Part shown: positions 44,784-55,949 of the stretch, in pieces
Numbering within the stretch: the stretch's first letter is position 1
Layout of the letters: every line of letters starts with the position of its first letter
Assembly (NCBI RefSeq): GCF_900094795.1
Contig: NZ_FMBC01000001.1
Coordinates: 124,001 to 188,000, forward strand
Origin: Kosakonia oryziphila
GTDB taxonomy: Bacteria; Pseudomonadota; Gammaproteobacteria; Enterobacterales; Enterobacteriaceae
Direction of reading: 5' to 3'
DNA length: 64,000 bases
Notes under the pieces: generated by a model
Told to the model about the DNA's origin: nothing
Database searches by the model: none
Seen by the model: the letters and a program-made list of their open reading frames with translations, nothing else
Translations under genes and position numbers: made by a program

Positions 44784-45696
44784 GAAAGTAGCGGTTCTGC
44801 TGGGCGGAACCTCCGCCGAGCGTGAAGTTTCGCTTAATTCCGGTGCAGCGGTGCTGGTGGGTTTGCGGGAAGGCGGAGTGGACGCGCACGGCGTGGATCC
44901 GCGTGATGTGGATGTCACCCGCCTGAAAGAGATGGGATTTAGCAAAGTATTTATTGCGTTGCATGGTCGCGGTGGCGAAGACGGCACCCTACAGGGGCTG
45001 CTTGAACTGATCGATATGCCGTATACCGGTAGCGGTGTTATGGCATCTGCTATCTCCATGGATAAACTGCGCAGCAAATTGTTGTGGCAGGGCGCCGGAT
45101 TACCGGTTGCACCGTGGGTCGCATTTGAACGCAGTGAGTTTGAATCAGGCCTAACTTTTGATGATATTCAACGCATTGATGAACTGGGGTTACCTGTTAT
45201 TGTCAAGCCCAGTCGTGAAGGCTCCAGTGTTGGAATGTCGAAGGTAGAGAAAAGTGAAGATCTGCAGGCAGCGTTAGCGCTTGCGTTTCAACATGATGAT
45301 GAAGTTCTGATCGAAAAATGGCTAAGTGGCCCGGAATTTACTGTAGCGATGCTTGGGAACGAAATTTTACCGTCAATTCGTATCCAGCCAGCAGGAATCT
45401 TCTATGATTATGAGGCAAAGTATCTCTCTGATGAGACAAAATATTTCTGCCCTTCAGGTCTGGAAGTGGAACGAGAGGCGGTATTACAGTCCCTGGTATT
45501 GAAAGCATGGCACCTTTTAGGTTGCCGTGGCTGGGGACGAATTGATGCCATGCTGGATAGCGACGGTCAGTTTTATTTGTTGGAAGCGAACACATCACCA
45601 GGGATGACGAGCCATAGCCTCGTGCCGATGGCTGCTCGCCAGGCGGGTTTGAGCTTCTCACAACTTGTTGTTCGCATTCTGGATCTGGCGGAGTGA
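44776..45696 (+). CDS. ddlB: DdlB, D-alanine:D-alanine ligase
   Basis: A 306-residue ATP-grasp enzyme making D-Ala-D-Ala for MurF. The GTG at 44776 follows GAGGAG. Motifs: [16 protein letters not shown] (about 8-23, with catalytic Glu15), [12 protein letters not shown] (about 63-74), [14 protein letters not shown] (about 143-156) and [14 protein letters not shown] (about 269-282). Residues 113-135 and 160-180 vary from K-12 more than most of the cluster. The last third is richer in A/T, as also in E. coli, where ftsQAZ promoters lie inside ddlB. Confidence 0.96.
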   Translation: MAEKVAVLLGGTSAEREVSLNSGAAVLVGLREGGVDAHGVDPRDVDVTRLKEMGFSKVFIALHGRGGEDGTLQGLLELIDMPYTGSGVMASAISMDKLRSKLLWQGAGLPVAPWVAFERSEFESGLTFDDIQRIDELGLPVIVKPSREGSSVGMSKVEKSEDLQAALALAFQHDDEVLIEKWLSGPEFTVAMLGNEILPSIRIQPAGIFYDYEAKYLSDETKYFCPSGLEVEREAVLQSLVLKAWHLLGCRGWGRIDAMLDSDGQFYLLEANTSPGMTSHSLVPMAARQAGLSFSQLVVRILDLAE

Positions 45697-45697
45697 T

Positions 45698-46546
45698 ATG
45701 TCACAGGCTGCGCTGAACACGCGAAACCGCGAAGCGGAGGTCGTAACCACCTCTCGCCGCAACAATGGAACGCGTCTTGCAGGGATTTTGTTCCTGTTGG
45801 CGGTGCTGTGCACCGTGTTTGCTAGCGGCTGGGTGGTTTTGGGTTGGATGGAGGATGCACAACGCTTGCCGTTGTCAAAGCTGGTAGTGACGGGCGATCG
45901 TCATTACACCCGTAATGATGATATTCGTCAGTCTATTCTGGCGCTGGGGGCACCCGGTACCTTCATGACGCAGGATGTTAATATTATTCAGAGTCAGATC
46001 GAGCGTCTGCCCTGGATAAAGCAGGCGAGCGTTAGAAAGCAGTGGCCAGACGAATTGAAGATTCATCTGGTTGAATACGTGCCGATTGCGCGATGGAATG
46101 ATCAGCATATGGTCGATGCCGACGGTAATGAGTTCAGCGTGCCGTCCGAACGAACCAGTAAGCAGGTTTTGCCCATGCTGTATGGCCCTGAAGGCAGTGA
46201 AAGCGAAGTATTGCAAGGCTACCGCGACATGGGGCAATTGTTGGCGAAGGATAAATTCACGTTAAAAGAAGCGGCGATGACGGCGCGACGTTCATGGCAG
46301 GTCACGCTGACTAACGACATCAGGCTTAACCTGGGTCGTGGCGATACAATGAAACGTCTGGCGCGCTTTGTGGAACTCTACCCGGTTCTGCAGCAACAGG
46401 CGCAAACGGACGGTAAAACGATCAGTTACGTGGATTTACGCTATGACTCAGGCGCGGCTGTAGGCTGGAAAGCAGCTCCTGTTCAGGAACCGAATCAGCA
46501 GCAAAATCAGGCACAACAGAATCAGGCACAGGCAGAGCAACAATGA
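45698..46546 (+). CDS. ftsQ: FtsQ, bitopic division protein
   Basis: A 282-residue membrane protein that bridges early and late division proteins and binds FtsB-FtsL. The ATG at 45698 ([15 protein letters not shown]) lies one base after the ddlB stop; an in-frame start 11 codons earlier is inside ddlB. Transmembrane segment about 29-50, POTRA domain about 60-127 ([20 protein letters not shown]), beta domain about 128-260. Relative to K-12 as I recall it, one residue is missing in [12 protein letters not shown] (K-12 reads IEQRLPW), and the C-terminal tail is longer and Gln/Asn-rich owing to an imperfect tandem [10 protein letters not shown] repeat. Confidence 0.96.
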   Translation: MSQAALNTRNREAEVVTTSRRNNGTRLAGILFLLAVLCTVFASGWVVLGWMEDAQRLPLSKLVVTGDRHYTRNDDIRQSILALGAPGTFMTQDVNIIQSQIERLPWIKQASVRKQWPDELKIHLVEYVPIARWNDQHMVDADGNEFSVPSERTSKQVLPMLYGPEGSESEVLQGYRDMGQLLAKDKFTLKEAAMTARRSWQVTLTNDIRLNLGRGDTMKRLARFVELYPVLQQQAQTDGKTISYVDLRYDSGAAVGWKAAPVQEPNQQQNQAQQNQAQAEQQ

Positions 46547-47799
46547 TCAAGGCGACGGACAGAAAACTGGTGGTTGGACTGGAGATTGGCACCGCAAAGG
46601 TAGCCGCTTTAGTAGGGGAAGTTCTGCCCGACGGTATTGTTAATATCATTGGCGTGGGCAGTTGCCCGTCCCGTGGTATGGATAAAGGTGGAGTAAATGA
46701 TCTGGAGTCGGTAGTGAAATGCGTACAGCGCGCTATCGATCAGGCTGAATTGATGGCAGATTGCCAGATATCTTCTGTCTACCTGGCGCTTTCGGGGAAA
46801 CATATTAGCTGCCAGAACGAAATTGGGATGGTGCCGATTTCGGAAGAAGAAGTAACGCAGGAAGATGTGGAGAACGTTGTGCATACCGCCAAATCGGTGC
46901 GTGTACGCGATGAACACCGGGTTCTGCATGTGATTCCGCAGGAGTACGCCATTGACTACCAGGAAGGAATCAAAAACCCGGTTGGGCTGTCTGGCGTGCG
47001 TATGCAGGCAAAAGTACATTTGATTACTTGCCATAACGATATGGCAAAAAACATCGTTAAAGCCGTTGAACGATGTGGGTTGAAAGTGGACCAACTTATT
47101 TTCGCCGGACTGGCCTCCAGTTATTCGGTGTTGACGGAAGACGAACGAGAGCTGGGTGTCTGCGTTGTTGACATCGGTGGTGGTACAATGGACATGGCGG
47201 TCTATACCGGCGGCGCGCTGCGCCACACGAAAGTGATCCCTTATGCAGGGAATGTGGTCACCAGCGATATTGCTTACGCTTTCGGTACACCGCCCAGTGA
47301 TGCTGAAGCGATCAAAGTTCGCCACGGTTGTGCACTGGGGTCGTTAGTCGGTAAAGACGAGAGCGTTGAAGTACCCAGCGTGGGCGGTCGCCCACCTCGC
47401 AGTTTGCAGCGTCAGACGCTGGCAGACGTGATTGAGCCTCGCTATACCGAGTTGCTCAATCTGGTTAACGATGAGATTTTGCAGTTGCAGGAACAGCTTC
47501 GCCAGCAGGGGGTAAAGCACCACCTGGCGGCGGGGATTGTGTTGACCGGCGGCGCTGCACAAATGGAAGGCCTGGCGGCCTGTGCGCAGCGCGTTTTCCA
47601 TACGCAGGTGCGTATTGGTGCGCCGCTCAACATTACTGGCTTAACTGATTATGCCCAGGAACCGTATTACTCAACGGCGGTAGGGTTGCTGCACTACGGA
47701 AAAGAGACGCATCTTAGTGGTGAAGCAGAAGTGGAAAAACGCGCGTCAGTAGGCTCATGGTTCAAACGAATCAATAGCTGGCTGCGAAAAGAGTTTTAA
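46543..47799 (+). CDS. ftsA: FtsA, actin-like membrane tether of FtsZ
   Basis: A 418-residue actin-family ATPase that anchors FtsZ to the membrane and recruits late division proteins. Nucleotide-binding motifs [14 protein letters not shown] (about 12-25), [14 protein letters not shown] (about 207-220) and [12 protein letters not shown] (about 334-345). The 1C interaction subdomain is about 85-165. The C-terminal amphipathic helix [13 protein letters not shown] is the membrane-targeting sequence. The linker before it (EKRASVGSW) is two residues shorter than K-12. Overlaps ftsQ by 4 nt. Confidence 0.97.
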   Translation: MIKATDRKLVVGLEIGTAKVAALVGEVLPDGIVNIIGVGSCPSRGMDKGGVNDLESVVKCVQRAIDQAELMADCQISSVYLALSGKHISCQNEIGMVPISEEEVTQEDVENVVHTAKSVRVRDEHRVLHVIPQEYAIDYQEGIKNPVGLSGVRMQAKVHLITCHNDMAKNIVKAVERCGLKVDQLIFAGLASSYSVLTEDERELGVCVVDIGGGTMDMAVYTGGALRHTKVIPYAGNVVTSDIAYAFGTPPSDAEAIKVRHGCALGSLVGKDESVEVPSVGGRPPRSLQRQTLADVIEPRYTELLNLVNDEILQLQEQLRQQGVKHHLAAGIVLTGGAAQMEGLAACAQRVFHTQVRIGAPLNITGLTDYAQEPYYSTAVGLLHYGKETHLSGEAEVEKRASVGSWFKRINSWLRKEF

Positions 47800-47862
47800 T
47801 TTTTTTCAGAGAGCGCAGAAAATTAGCGGTCTCAGGCGACAGGCACAAAACGGAGAGAAATT

Positions 47863-49011
47863 ATGTTTGAACCGATGGAATTAACCAACGACGCGGTGAT
47901 TAAAGTCATCGGCGTCGGTGGCGGCGGTGGCAACGCCGTAGAGCATATGGTGCGCGAGCGCATTGAGGGTGTTGAATTCTTTGCCGTAAATACCGACGCG
48001 CAGGCGTTGCGTAAAACAGCGGTGGGGCAAACCATTCAGATCGGCGGTGGCATCACCAAAGGTCTGGGCGCTGGAGCAAACCCTGAAGTTGGTCGCAATG
48101 CGGCTGAAGAAGATCGTGAAGCCCTGCGCGCTGCGCTCGAAGGTGCTGATATGGTCTTTATCGCAGCAGGTATGGGTGGTGGTACCGGTACGGGTGCGGC
48201 TCCTGTCGTGGCTGAAGTCGCTAAAGATTTAGGTATCCTGACGGTAGCTGTGGTGACCAAGCCTTTCAATTTTGAAGGCAAGAAGCGCATGGCATTTGCT
48301 GAACAGGGTATCACTGAGCTGTCCAAACATGTGGACTCGCTGATCACTATCCCGAACGACAAGTTATTGAAAGTGCTTGGCCGTGGTATTTCTCTGCTCG
48401 ATGCATTCGGTGCAGCGAACGATGTGCTGAAAGGCGCTGTGCAGGGTATCGCTGAACTGATTACGCGTCCGGGCCTGATGAACGTTGACTTCGCTGACGT
48501 GCGCACCGTAATGTCCGAAATGGGCTACGCGATGATGGGTTCCGGTGTGGCCAGCGGTGAAGATCGTGCGGAAGAAGCGGCAGAAATGGCGATCTCCAGC
48601 CCGCTGCTGGAAGATATTGATCTTTCTGGCGCTCGCGGTGTGCTGGTTAACATTACTGCTGGCTTCGACCTGCGTCTGGATGAGTTCGAAACGGTGGGTA
48701 ACACTATCCGTGCCTTCGCATCTGATAACGCGACAGTGGTTATCGGGACGTCCCTTGATCCGGATATGAATGATGAACTGCGTGTGACCGTCGTTGCGAC
48801 AGGTATCGGCATGGACAAACGTCCAGAAATTACGCTGGTGACCAACAAACAGACGCAGCAGCCAGTGATGGATCGCTATCAGCAGCACGGCATGCAGCCA
48901 ATGCAACAGGAGCAGAAATCGGCGAAAGTGGTTAACGACAATACACCGCAAACCACTAAAGAACCTGATTATCTGGATATTCCGGCGTTCCTGCGCAAGC
49001 AAGCGGACTAA
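47863..49011 (+). CDS. ftsZ: FtsZ, tubulin-like division GTPase
   Basis: A 382-residue GTPase that polymerises into the Z ring. GTP-binding [13 protein letters not shown] (about 17-29), the tubulin signature [18 protein letters not shown] (about 102-119), T7 synergy loop [11 protein letters not shown] (about 207-217). A short variable linker (about 317-367: [22 protein letters not shown]) is followed by the conserved C-terminal peptide [14 protein letters not shown] that binds FtsA, ZipA and MinC. One residue shorter than K-12, in the linker. A 63-bp gap with ribosome-binding GGAGAG precedes it. Confidence 0.98.
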   Translation: MFEPMELTNDAVIKVIGVGGGGGNAVEHMVRERIEGVEFFAVNTDAQALRKTAVGQTIQIGGGITKGLGAGANPEVGRNAAEEDREALRAALEGADMVFIAAGMGGGTGTGAAPVVAEVAKDLGILTVAVVTKPFNFEGKKRMAFAEQGITELSKHVDSLITIPNDKLLKVLGRGISLLDAFGAANDVLKGAVQGIAELITRPGLMNVDFADVRTVMSEMGYAMMGSGVASGEDRAEEAAEMAISSPLLEDIDLSGARGVLVNITAGFDLRLDEFETVGNTIRAFASDNATVVIGTSLDPDMNDELRVTVVATGIGMDKRPEITLVTNKQTQQPVMDRYQQHGMQPMQQEQKSAKVVNDNTPQTTKEPDYLDIPAFLRKQAD

Positions 49012-49025
49012 GAATATACTGGAAG

Positions 49026-50029
<1,004 letters not shown>

Positions 50030-50046
50030 CACCATAACCACAAAAT

Positions 50047-50095
50047 CGACTGGTTAACCTGGCACTCTCTCCGGTCAGGGGAACCAGTCGTTTTT
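50047..50095 (+). terminator. lpxC terminator
   Basis: CGACTGGTT (50047-50055) pairs with AACCAGTCG (50082-50090) across a 26-base loop that may contain further pairing; TTTTT follows. It separates lpxC from secM, though read-through into secM-secA is probable as in E. coli. Confidence 0.75.
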
Positions 50096-50308
50096 ATTGC
50101 TTCTTCTCCCGCCACGTATTTTCCTGCTTCTGTGCAGAATTATCTTTTTTTCCGCTTTAAGCGGTGTGTTTGCTGCTTTCCTGGTCAATTTCGCCCTTCT
50201 GAAGCCTGAATACTACTGCGGTGCTGGCGGCTTTAGTGGTAATATTTGGGCGCAAAACGACACCGACAGAAGCAAAATCGGACAAGCGTGATTTTTTGGG
50301 TGGAGCAG

Positions 50309-50815
50309 GTGAACGGAATACTGACGTGCTGGAGACAATTTGGTAGACGCTATTTCTGGCCGCATCTCTTATTAGGGATGGTCGCGGCGAGTTTTGGCTT
50401 GCCTGCATTTGCCTGTAGCGCTGAGTCACACCAGCCTGCGCGTGAAACGACTCGTAATCACGATGGCGTCAACAACGTCAATTTTACCAGTTTTTCCTTG
50501 CTGGAAGCGAAGCGGCGCCCGAACTTTACTGTAGATTACTGGCATCAACACGCCATTCGTACTGTGATTCGCCATCTTTCGTTCGCTATGGTGCCTCAGG
50601 CGCTACCTGTAGCAACGGAAGAGTCATTGCCCATTCAGGCTCATCATCTGGCATTGCTGGATTCGCTCAGCTCACTGCTGATGCTCGAAAGCAAGCCGCC
50701 GACGATTGTCCGGGTGCCTGTTTATATCCCTTCTACGCCGCTTGCTGCGTTTAGCGTGCCCGCCTGGGTGAGCCAGGTGCAGGGCATTCGCGCAGGCCCT
50801 CAACGCTTCAGCTAA
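50309..50815 (+). CDS. secM: SecM, secretion monitor with translational arrest peptide
   Basis: A 168-residue exported regulator whose ribosome stalls near its C-terminus when secretion is poor, opening the secA ribosome-binding site. The GTG at 50309 ([16 protein letters not shown]) follows GGAG and matches the E. coli start. Signal sequence about 12-38 ([19 protein letters not shown]). The arrest motif keeps F, W, then GIRAGP ([17 protein letters not shown], about 148-164); K-12 has FSTPVWISQAQGIRAGP, so Ile156 is Val here and the other essential residues are conserved. The linker before the motif is very different from K-12. Confidence 0.94.
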   Translation: MNGILTCWRQFGRRYFWPHLLLGMVAASFGLPAFACSAESHQPARETTRNHDGVNNVNFTSFSLLEAKRRPNFTVDYWHQHAIRTVIRHLSFAMVPQALPVATEESLPIQAHHLALLDSLSSLLMLESKPPTIVRVPVYIPSTPLAAFSVPAWVSQVQGIRAGPQRFS

Positions 50816-50875
50816 AAAAAAGAGCCTTTCATCCATTTTTTAGTTCCGCCGCGCGGAGCGTTTGAGATTTTTATT

Positions 50876-53581
50876 ATGCTAATCAAGTTATTAACAAAAG
50901 TATTCGGTAGCCGCAACGATCGTACACTGCGTCGCATGCGTAAAGTTGTCACTCAGATCAATGCCATGGAACCGGCCATGGAGCAGCTAAGTGATGAAGA
51001 ACTGAAAGGTAAAACCGCAGAGTTTCGCGCCCGTCTGGAAAAGGGCGAGGCGGTAGATAATCTGTTGCCTGAAGCTTTTGCAGTGGTTCGCGAAGCGAGC
51101 AAGCGCGTGTTTGGCATGCGCCACTTTGATGTGCAGTTATTGGGCGGTATGGTACTGAACGATCGCTGCATCGCGGAAATGCGTACTGGTGAAGGTAAAA
51201 CCCTGACAGCGACCCTGCCAGCCTACCTGAATGCCCTGAGTGGTAAAGGCGTTCACGTTGTGACGGTGAACGATTATCTGGCGCAGCGCGATGCCGAAAA
51301 CAACCGTCCATTGTTTGAGTTCCTCGGTTTGACAGTCGGTATTAACCTGCCAGGTATGCCTTCTGTTGCCAAGCGTGAAGCTTATGCTGCCGATATTACC
51401 TACGGCACCAACAATGAATACGGTTTTGACTACCTGCGCGATAACATGGCATTCAGCCCTGAAGAGCGCGTACAGCGTAAACTGCACTATGCACTAGTGG
51501 ATGAGGTTGACTCCATCCTCATCGATGAAGCGCGCACCCCGCTGATCATCTCAGGGCCTGCGGAAGACAGCTCTGAACTCTACAAAAAAGTGAACAAAAT
51601 CATTCCTTACCTGGTTCGCCAGGAGAAAGAGGATTCTGACACTTTCCAGGGCGAAGGCCACTTCTCGGTGGATGAGAAAGCGCGTCAGGTAACGCTGACC
51701 GAACGCGGCCTGGTGCTGATTGAAGAGCTGCTGGTAAAAGAAGGCATCATGGACGAGGGCGAGTCGCTCTACTCCCCGGCCAACATTATGCTGATGCACC
51801 ACGTCACCGCGGCACTGCGTGCCCATGCACTGTTCACCCGCGACGTGGACTATATTGTTAAAGATGGTGAAGTGATCATCGTTGATGAACACACCGGTCG
51901 TACCATGCAGGGGCGTCGCTGGTCTGATGGTCTGCATCAGGCGGTTGAAGCCAAAGAAGGCGTGGAAATCCAGAATGAAAACCAGACGCTGGCTTCCATT
52001 ACCTTCCAGAACTATTTCCGTCTGTATGAAAAACTGGCCGGTATGACCGGTACGGCAGATACCGAAGCATTTGAATTCAGCTCGATCTACAAACTGGATA
52101 CGGTTGTTGTGCCGACAAACCGTCCGATGATTCGTAAAGATATGGCGGATCTGGTCTACATGACCGAAGCGGAAAAAATCCAGGCTATTATCGAAGATAT
52201 TAAAGAGCGTACTGCCAAAGGCCAGCCAGTGCTGGTAGGGACTATCTCCATTGAAAAATCAGAAGTTGTCTCTCAGGAGCTGACCAAAGCGGGTATCGAG
52301 CACAACGTGCTGAACGCCAAATTCCACGCCAAAGAGGCGGATATCGTTGCCCAGGCGGGTTACCCTGCCACGGTAACCATTGCCACCAACATGGCGGGCC
52401 GTGGTACGGATATCGTGCTGGGCGGTAGCTGGCAGGCAGAACTGGCTGAGATTGAAAATCCGACCGAAGAGCAAATCGCAAAAGTGAAAGCGGACTGGCA
52501 GGTACGTCATGATGCTGTGCTGGCCTCTGGCGGTCTGCATATTATCGGTACCGAGCGTCACGAATCTCGTCGTATCGATAACCAGTTGCGTGGTCGTTCC
52601 GGTCGTCAGGGCGATGCCGGCTCTTCCCGTTTCTACCTTTCTATGGAAGATGCGCTAATGCGTATTTTCGCCTCCGATCGTGTTTCCGGCATGATGCGTA
52701 AGCTGGGGATGAAACCGGGCGAAGCGATTGAGCATCCGTGGGTCACCAAGGCGATTGCCAACGCGCAGCGTAAAGTGGAAAGCCGCAACTTCGATATTCG
52801 TAAGCAACTGCTGGAATATGATGATGTTGCCAACGATCAGCGCCGTGCTATTTATACTCAGCGTAACGAACTGCTGGATGTATCTGACGTAAGTGAAACC
52901 ATCAACAGCATTCGCGAGGACGTTTTCAAAGCTACCATCGACGCGCATATTCCGCCGCAGTCTCTGGAAGAGATGTGGGATGTTCCGGGCCTGCAGGAGC
53001 GCCTGAAAAATGACTTCGATCTCGATCTGCCGATTGCGGAATGGCTGGATAAAGAGCCGGATCTGCATGAAGAGACGCTTCGCGAGCGCATCCTGCAGAA
53101 CGCTGTTGAAACTTACCAGCGCAAAGAAGACGTGGTAGGTGCGGAAATGATGCGCCACTTTGAAAAAGGCGTGATGTTGCAGACGTTGGACTCCTTGTGG
53201 AAAGAGCATCTGGCAGCCATGGATTACCTGCGCCAGGGTATCCACCTGCGTGGTTACGCGCAAAAAGATCCGAAGCAGGAGTACAAACGCGAATCCTTCT
53301 CTATGTTTGCAGCGATGCTGGAGTCGCTGAAATATGAAGTTATCAGTACGCTGAGCAAGGTGCAGGTGCGTATGCCGGAAGAAGTGGAAGCGATGGAGGA
53401 GCAGCGTCGCCAGGAGGCTGAGCGTCTGGCGCAAATGCAACAGTTGAGCCATCAGGATGATGAATCCGCAGCGGCCGCAGAACTTGCTGCACAGACGGGC
53501 GAGCGTAAAGTGGGTCGTAACGATCCATGCCCTTGCGGTTCGGGTAAAAAATACAAACAGTGCCACGGCCGTTTAGCGTAA
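50876..53581 (+). CDS. secA: SecA, preprotein translocase ATPase
   Basis: A 901-residue motor that drives proteins through SecYEG; length equals E. coli. Walker [14 protein letters not shown] (about 102-114), Walker [17 protein letters not shown] (about 205-220), NBD2 [11 protein letters not shown]-type motif [14 protein letters not shown] (about 502-515), [23 protein letters not shown]. The preprotein cross-linking domain, helical scaffold and C-terminal linker follow, ending in the zinc-binding [14 protein letters not shown] that contacts SecB. The leader (50816-50875) has a GC-rich inverted repeat around GCCGCGCGGAGCG that can hide the ribosome-binding site until SecM stalls. Confidence 0.98.
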   Translation: MLIKLLTKVFGSRNDRTLRRMRKVVTQINAMEPAMEQLSDEELKGKTAEFRARLEKGEAVDNLLPEAFAVVREASKRVFGMRHFDVQLLGGMVLNDRCIAEMRTGEGKTLTATLPAYLNALSGKGVHVVTVNDYLAQRDAENNRPLFEFLGLTVGINLPGMPSVAKREAYAADITYGTNNEYGFDYLRDNMAFSPEERVQRKLHYALVDEVDSILIDEARTPLIISGPAEDSSELYKKVNKIIPYLVRQEKEDSDTFQGEGHFSVDEKARQVTLTERGLVLIEELLVKEGIMDEGESLYSPANIMLMHHVTAALRAHALFTRDVDYIVKDGEVIIVDEHTGRTMQGRRWSDGLHQAVEAKEGVEIQNENQTLASITFQNYFRLYEKLAGMTGTADTEAFEFSSIYKLDTVVVPTNRPMIRKDMADLVYMTEAEKIQAIIEDIKERTAKGQPVLVGTISIEKSEVVSQELTKAGIEHNVLNAKFHAKEADIVAQAGYPATVTIATNMAGRGTDIVLGGSWQAELAEIENPTEEQIAKVKADWQVRHDAVLASGGLHIIGTERHESRRIDNQLRGRSGRQGDAGSSRFYLSMEDALMRIFASDRVSGMMRKLGMKPGEAIEHPWVTKAIANAQRKVESRNFDIRKQLLEYDDVANDQRRAIYTQRNELLDVSDVSETINSIREDVFKATIDAHIPPQSLEEMWDVPGLQERLKNDFDLDLPIAEWLDKEPDLHEETLRERILQNAVETYQRKEDVVGAEMMRHFEKGVMLQTLDSLWKEHLAAMDYLRQGIHLRGYAQKDPKQEYKRESFSMFAAMLESLKYEVISTLSKVQVRMPEEVEAMEEQRRQEAERLAQMQQLSHQDDESAAAAELAAQTGERKVGRNDPCPCGSGKKYKQCHGRLA

Positions 53582-53598
53582 CTTTTTGATAAAAATCT

Positions 53599-53626
53599 AA
53601 AAGGCGCAGATATCTGCGCCTTTTTT
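53599..53626 (+). terminator. secA terminator
   Basis: The palindrome GGCGCAGATATCTGCGCC (53603-53620) preceded by A residues and followed by T6. It ends the lpxC/secM/secA unit; mutT starts 15 bp later. Confidence 0.9.
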
Positions 53627-53640
53627 ATGGAGCCAGCCTA

Positions 53641-54030
53641 ATGAAAATACTCAACATTGCTGTTGGGATCATTCGCAACCCGCAAGGAGAAATCTTTATT
53701 ACGCGCCGTGCTGCGGATGCTCACATGGCCAATAAACTAGAGTTTCCGGGCGGTAAAATCGAAGCGGGCGAAACGCCAGAACAGGCGATGAGCCGTGAAT
53801 TACAAGAAGAAGTCGGTATTACACCGCTGAGTGCAACACTGTTTGATAAGCTGGAGTATCAGTTTCCTGATCGCCATATCACGCTGTGGTTCTGGCTGGT
53901 TGAGTGCTGGGAAGGGGAGCCGTGGGGAAAAGAGGGACAGCCGGGAGAGTGGATAGCACAACAGATGCTGAAAGCGGAAGATTTCCCGCCAGCTAACGAA
54001 CCCATTATTACCCGGCTGGCGCAGCGTTAA
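53641..54030 (+). CDS. mutT: MutT, 8-oxo-dGTP diphosphatase
   Basis: A 129-residue Nudix hydrolase that removes 8-oxo-dGTP from the nucleotide pool, preventing A-to-C transversions. The Nudix box GGKIEAGETPEQAMSRELQEEVGI (about 37-60) is complete, with the metal-binding REXXEE. Asn119-type and Phe residues of the purine pocket lie in DFPPANEPIITRL. Start and length match E. coli. It lies 15 bp after the secA terminator and probably needs read-through or its own promoter. Confidence 0.96.
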   Translation: MKILNIAVGIIRNPQGEIFITRRAADAHMANKLEFPGGKIEAGETPEQAMSRELQEEVGITPLSATLFDKLEYQFPDRHITLWFWLVECWEGEPWGKEGQPGEWIAQQMLKAEDFPPANEPIITRLAQR

Positions 54031-54058
54031 TCGGTGCTGTGCGCCAGCGGTAAAAACA

Positions 54059-54253
54059 TTACTGTTGCTCTTCGCTCCATTCATCGCTGTCTGACAGTTC
54101 GCCAGAGCTGGCGATGCGTTTCTCTTCCGCAGCCCATTCTCCCAGATCGATGAGCTGGCAGCGTTTGGAACAGAAGGGGCGAAACGGGCTGATTTCGCCC
54201 CAGACAACAGATTTCCCGCAGGTTGGGCAGTTAACAATGGTTGCTTCAGTCAT
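54059..54253 (-). CDS. yacG: YacG, DNA gyrase inhibitor zinc protein
   Basis: A 64-residue zinc-finger protein. Four cysteines in CPTCGK (about 9-14) and CSKRC (about 28-32) bind zinc. The E. coli protein binds GyrB and inhibits gyrase. The acidic tail [16 protein letters not shown] is disordered-like. It is last in coaE-zapD-yacG, nine bases after zapD. One residue shorter than K-12. Confidence 0.94.
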   Translation of the reverse strand: MTEATIVNCPTCGKSVVWGEISPFRPFCSKRCQLIDLGEWAAEEKRIASSGELSDSDEWSEEQQ

Positions 54254-54262
54254 ATTGGCTCC

Positions 54263-55006
54263 TTAACAACAGGCCAGTTCAAAATCCAGCCGTTCCGGGA
54301 CGATCCCGTTTTCGCTGTCGAGGGGTAAAAAGCGGATAGCAAAACGGCTCTTATGCCCGGAAATTTGCGGATACAGCCGATCTCGCAGCATCAGTTTCAG
54401 ACGCAGTAAATCGGCATCTTCGCCATTATCCTGGTAAAAACCATTCAGGCTGGTCTGATGGCGGAATGGCGCGGCGTTGCGGATCAGATCAAGGATTAAA
54501 TGTAACGTTGCTTTGAGCGGATCGAGGCTTTCCAGCCAGACCGCGACCTGCGCATCACGTTGCTCCTGCGGCAAATGCAGCCACATGTGCAGCGTAGGCA
54601 GATCAAAGCTGCAACACCCGCCAGGGATACTCAGACGCTGGCGTACCAGCGCAATTAATCGGTCTTCACGTAAAAGCTGGCCGATACGTGGCGCGGCCAT
54701 CAGGATATTGCTGCTCTCTTTCAGTTGCTGGCGCAGGGATTCAATACGGTTAAGATCCACTCCATCCACTTCGCTCCAGGCGCGCAATTTTCGCTGCTGG
54801 CGTTCCAGTTCTTTCAATAGTTCCGTACGCGTATCGCCGCGTTCGAACACATCCAGTAAATCACCGACATTACGGAAAAAGTGCAGCGCATCAGCATGGT
54901 CGCTCAGCGGTAAACGGACGGTGAGTTGCTGAAGCAGAAATTCGACACGCAGCCAGGTACGCATCTTCTCGTTAAGCGGGTGTTCAAAAAGGATGTGGGT
55001 GTGCAT
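54263..55006 (-). CDS. zapD: ZapD, FtsZ-bundling division factor
   Basis: A 247-residue cytoplasmic protein that cross-links FtsZ filaments by binding the FtsZ C-terminal peptide. The start [22 protein letters not shown] matches the family. An N-terminal all-helical domain is followed by a C-terminal beta domain ([15 protein letters not shown]). Length matches E. coli. The ATG overlaps the coaE stop by one base (TAATG), so it is translationally coupled. Confidence 0.96.
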   Translation of the reverse strand: MHTHILFEHPLNEKMRTWLRVEFLLQQLTVRLPLSDHADALHFFRNVGDLLDVFERGDTRTELLKELERQQRKLRAWSEVDGVDLNRIESLRQQLKESSNILMAAPRIGQLLREDRLIALVRQRLSIPGGCCSFDLPTLHMWLHLPQEQRDAQVAVWLESLDPLKATLHLILDLIRNAAPFRHQTSLNGFYQDNGEDADLLRLKLMLRDRLYPQISGHKSRFAIRFLPLDSENGIVPERLDFELACC

Positions 55007-55626
55007 TACTGTTTTTCCTGTGATACGGCCTGCGAAGCATATTCCAGATACGCGGAGTGCAGGCGGGCAACATCCGATGCTATCGCACCTGGTGTACCAT
55101 TATTGTCAATAACATCGTCAGCGACGGCAAGTCGCGCTTCGCGTGTGGCCTGAGCTGCAAGAATATGTTCTGCATGTTCGCGGCTAACGCCATCACGCTG
55201 CGTGGTGCGTGCAATTTGAGTCTCAACCGGGACATCCACCACCAAAACCCGGTCGGCTTTACGATACAGCTGGTTTTCCACCAGCAGGGGAACAACCCAC
55301 AGTACATAAGGCGATGTTGCCTGCGCGATCTCACGCTGGGTCTGTTGATGAATTAACGGATGGAGCAGACCATTGAGCCACTCTTTATCAGCCGGGGAAG
55401 CAAAAATACGTTCACGTAATGCCCGGCGGTTTAGTGAGCCGTCGGCAAGGAGTATTTCTGCACCAAAACGTGCTGTAATGGCACTTAATGCTTGCGAACC
55501 CGGTTCCACGACCTGACGCGCAATAATATCCGCATCGACAACGTTAACCCCAAGCTGTGCGAAAGCATCCGCTACGGTACTTTTCCCACTGCCGATGCCG
55601 CCGGTTAACGCGACCGTATACCCCAT
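55006..55626 (-). CDS. coaE: CoaE, dephospho-CoA kinase
   Basis: A 206-residue P-loop kinase for the last step of coenzyme A synthesis. Walker [13 protein letters not shown] (about 7-18), the CoA-domain [13 protein letters not shown] (about 32-44), HPLIHQQ and PLLVENQLY, and lid region [20 protein letters not shown]. Length equals E. coli. First gene of coaE-zapD-yacG, divergent from guaC. Confidence 0.97.
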   Translation of the reverse strand: MGYTVALTGGIGSGKSTVADAFAQLGVNVVDADIIARQVVEPGSQALSAITARFGAEILLADGSLNRRALRERIFASPADKEWLNGLLHPLIHQQTQREIAQATSPYVLWVVPLLVENQLYRKADRVLVVDVPVETQIARTTQRDGVSREHAEHILAAQATREARLAVADDVIDNNGTPGAIASDVARLHSAYLEYASQAVSQEKQ

Positions 55627-55678
55627 AATACCTCATCCCAAAATGGGTCTGCCTGACATCACTATCCACGTTCTCTTT

Positions 55679-55701
55679 CGCCATATTCATGGCGCTTTTT
55701 T
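55679..55701 (+). terminator. Terminator-like hairpin in the coaE-guaC gap
   Basis: CGCCAT and ATGGCG pair around ATTC (55679-55694), followed by C and six T residues. It points along the plus strand but no plus-strand gene lies immediately upstream; the nearest is mutT, 1.6 kb away and beyond three minus-strand genes. The rest of the 323-bp gap holds only the guaC promoter region. Confidence 0.5.
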
Positions 55702-55866
55702 ATCACCTGCAAAAGGGAAGAAAAACGTAAAAGATCGAATCTATTTACCAGGATAATCAATGTGTTGTGAGTTAATCAAGCGACAAGGAAATCGATTAAC
55801 CTGAACTTGCCGATTCACCAGGTAAATTTATAGGATTGTAGCGTAAAAAAAGAGAAATTCGCAGTC

Positions 55867-55894
55867 TTGCGCAGCCCTTATTAGCGCGTATGAT
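55867..55894 (+). promoter_or_regulatory. Probable guaC promoter
   Basis: TTGCGC (55867-55872) and TATGAT (55889-55894) with 16-bp spacing, 55 bp before the guaC ATG. The -10 is a close match to consensus. No other good promoter was seen in the gap. Confidence 0.6.
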
Positions 55895-55949
55895 AGCGTC
55901 ACTGGAGTTGTGAGTTTGTATTTCCGCCATTAACCCCAGGAATCCGCAC

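Noticed and set aside
43935-45077. A 380-codon open frame on the minus strand across murC and ddlB
   Set aside because: It spans the overlapping murC/ddlB junction in antisense, with low-complexity Ser/Arg-rich translation; both sense genes are intact and conserved.
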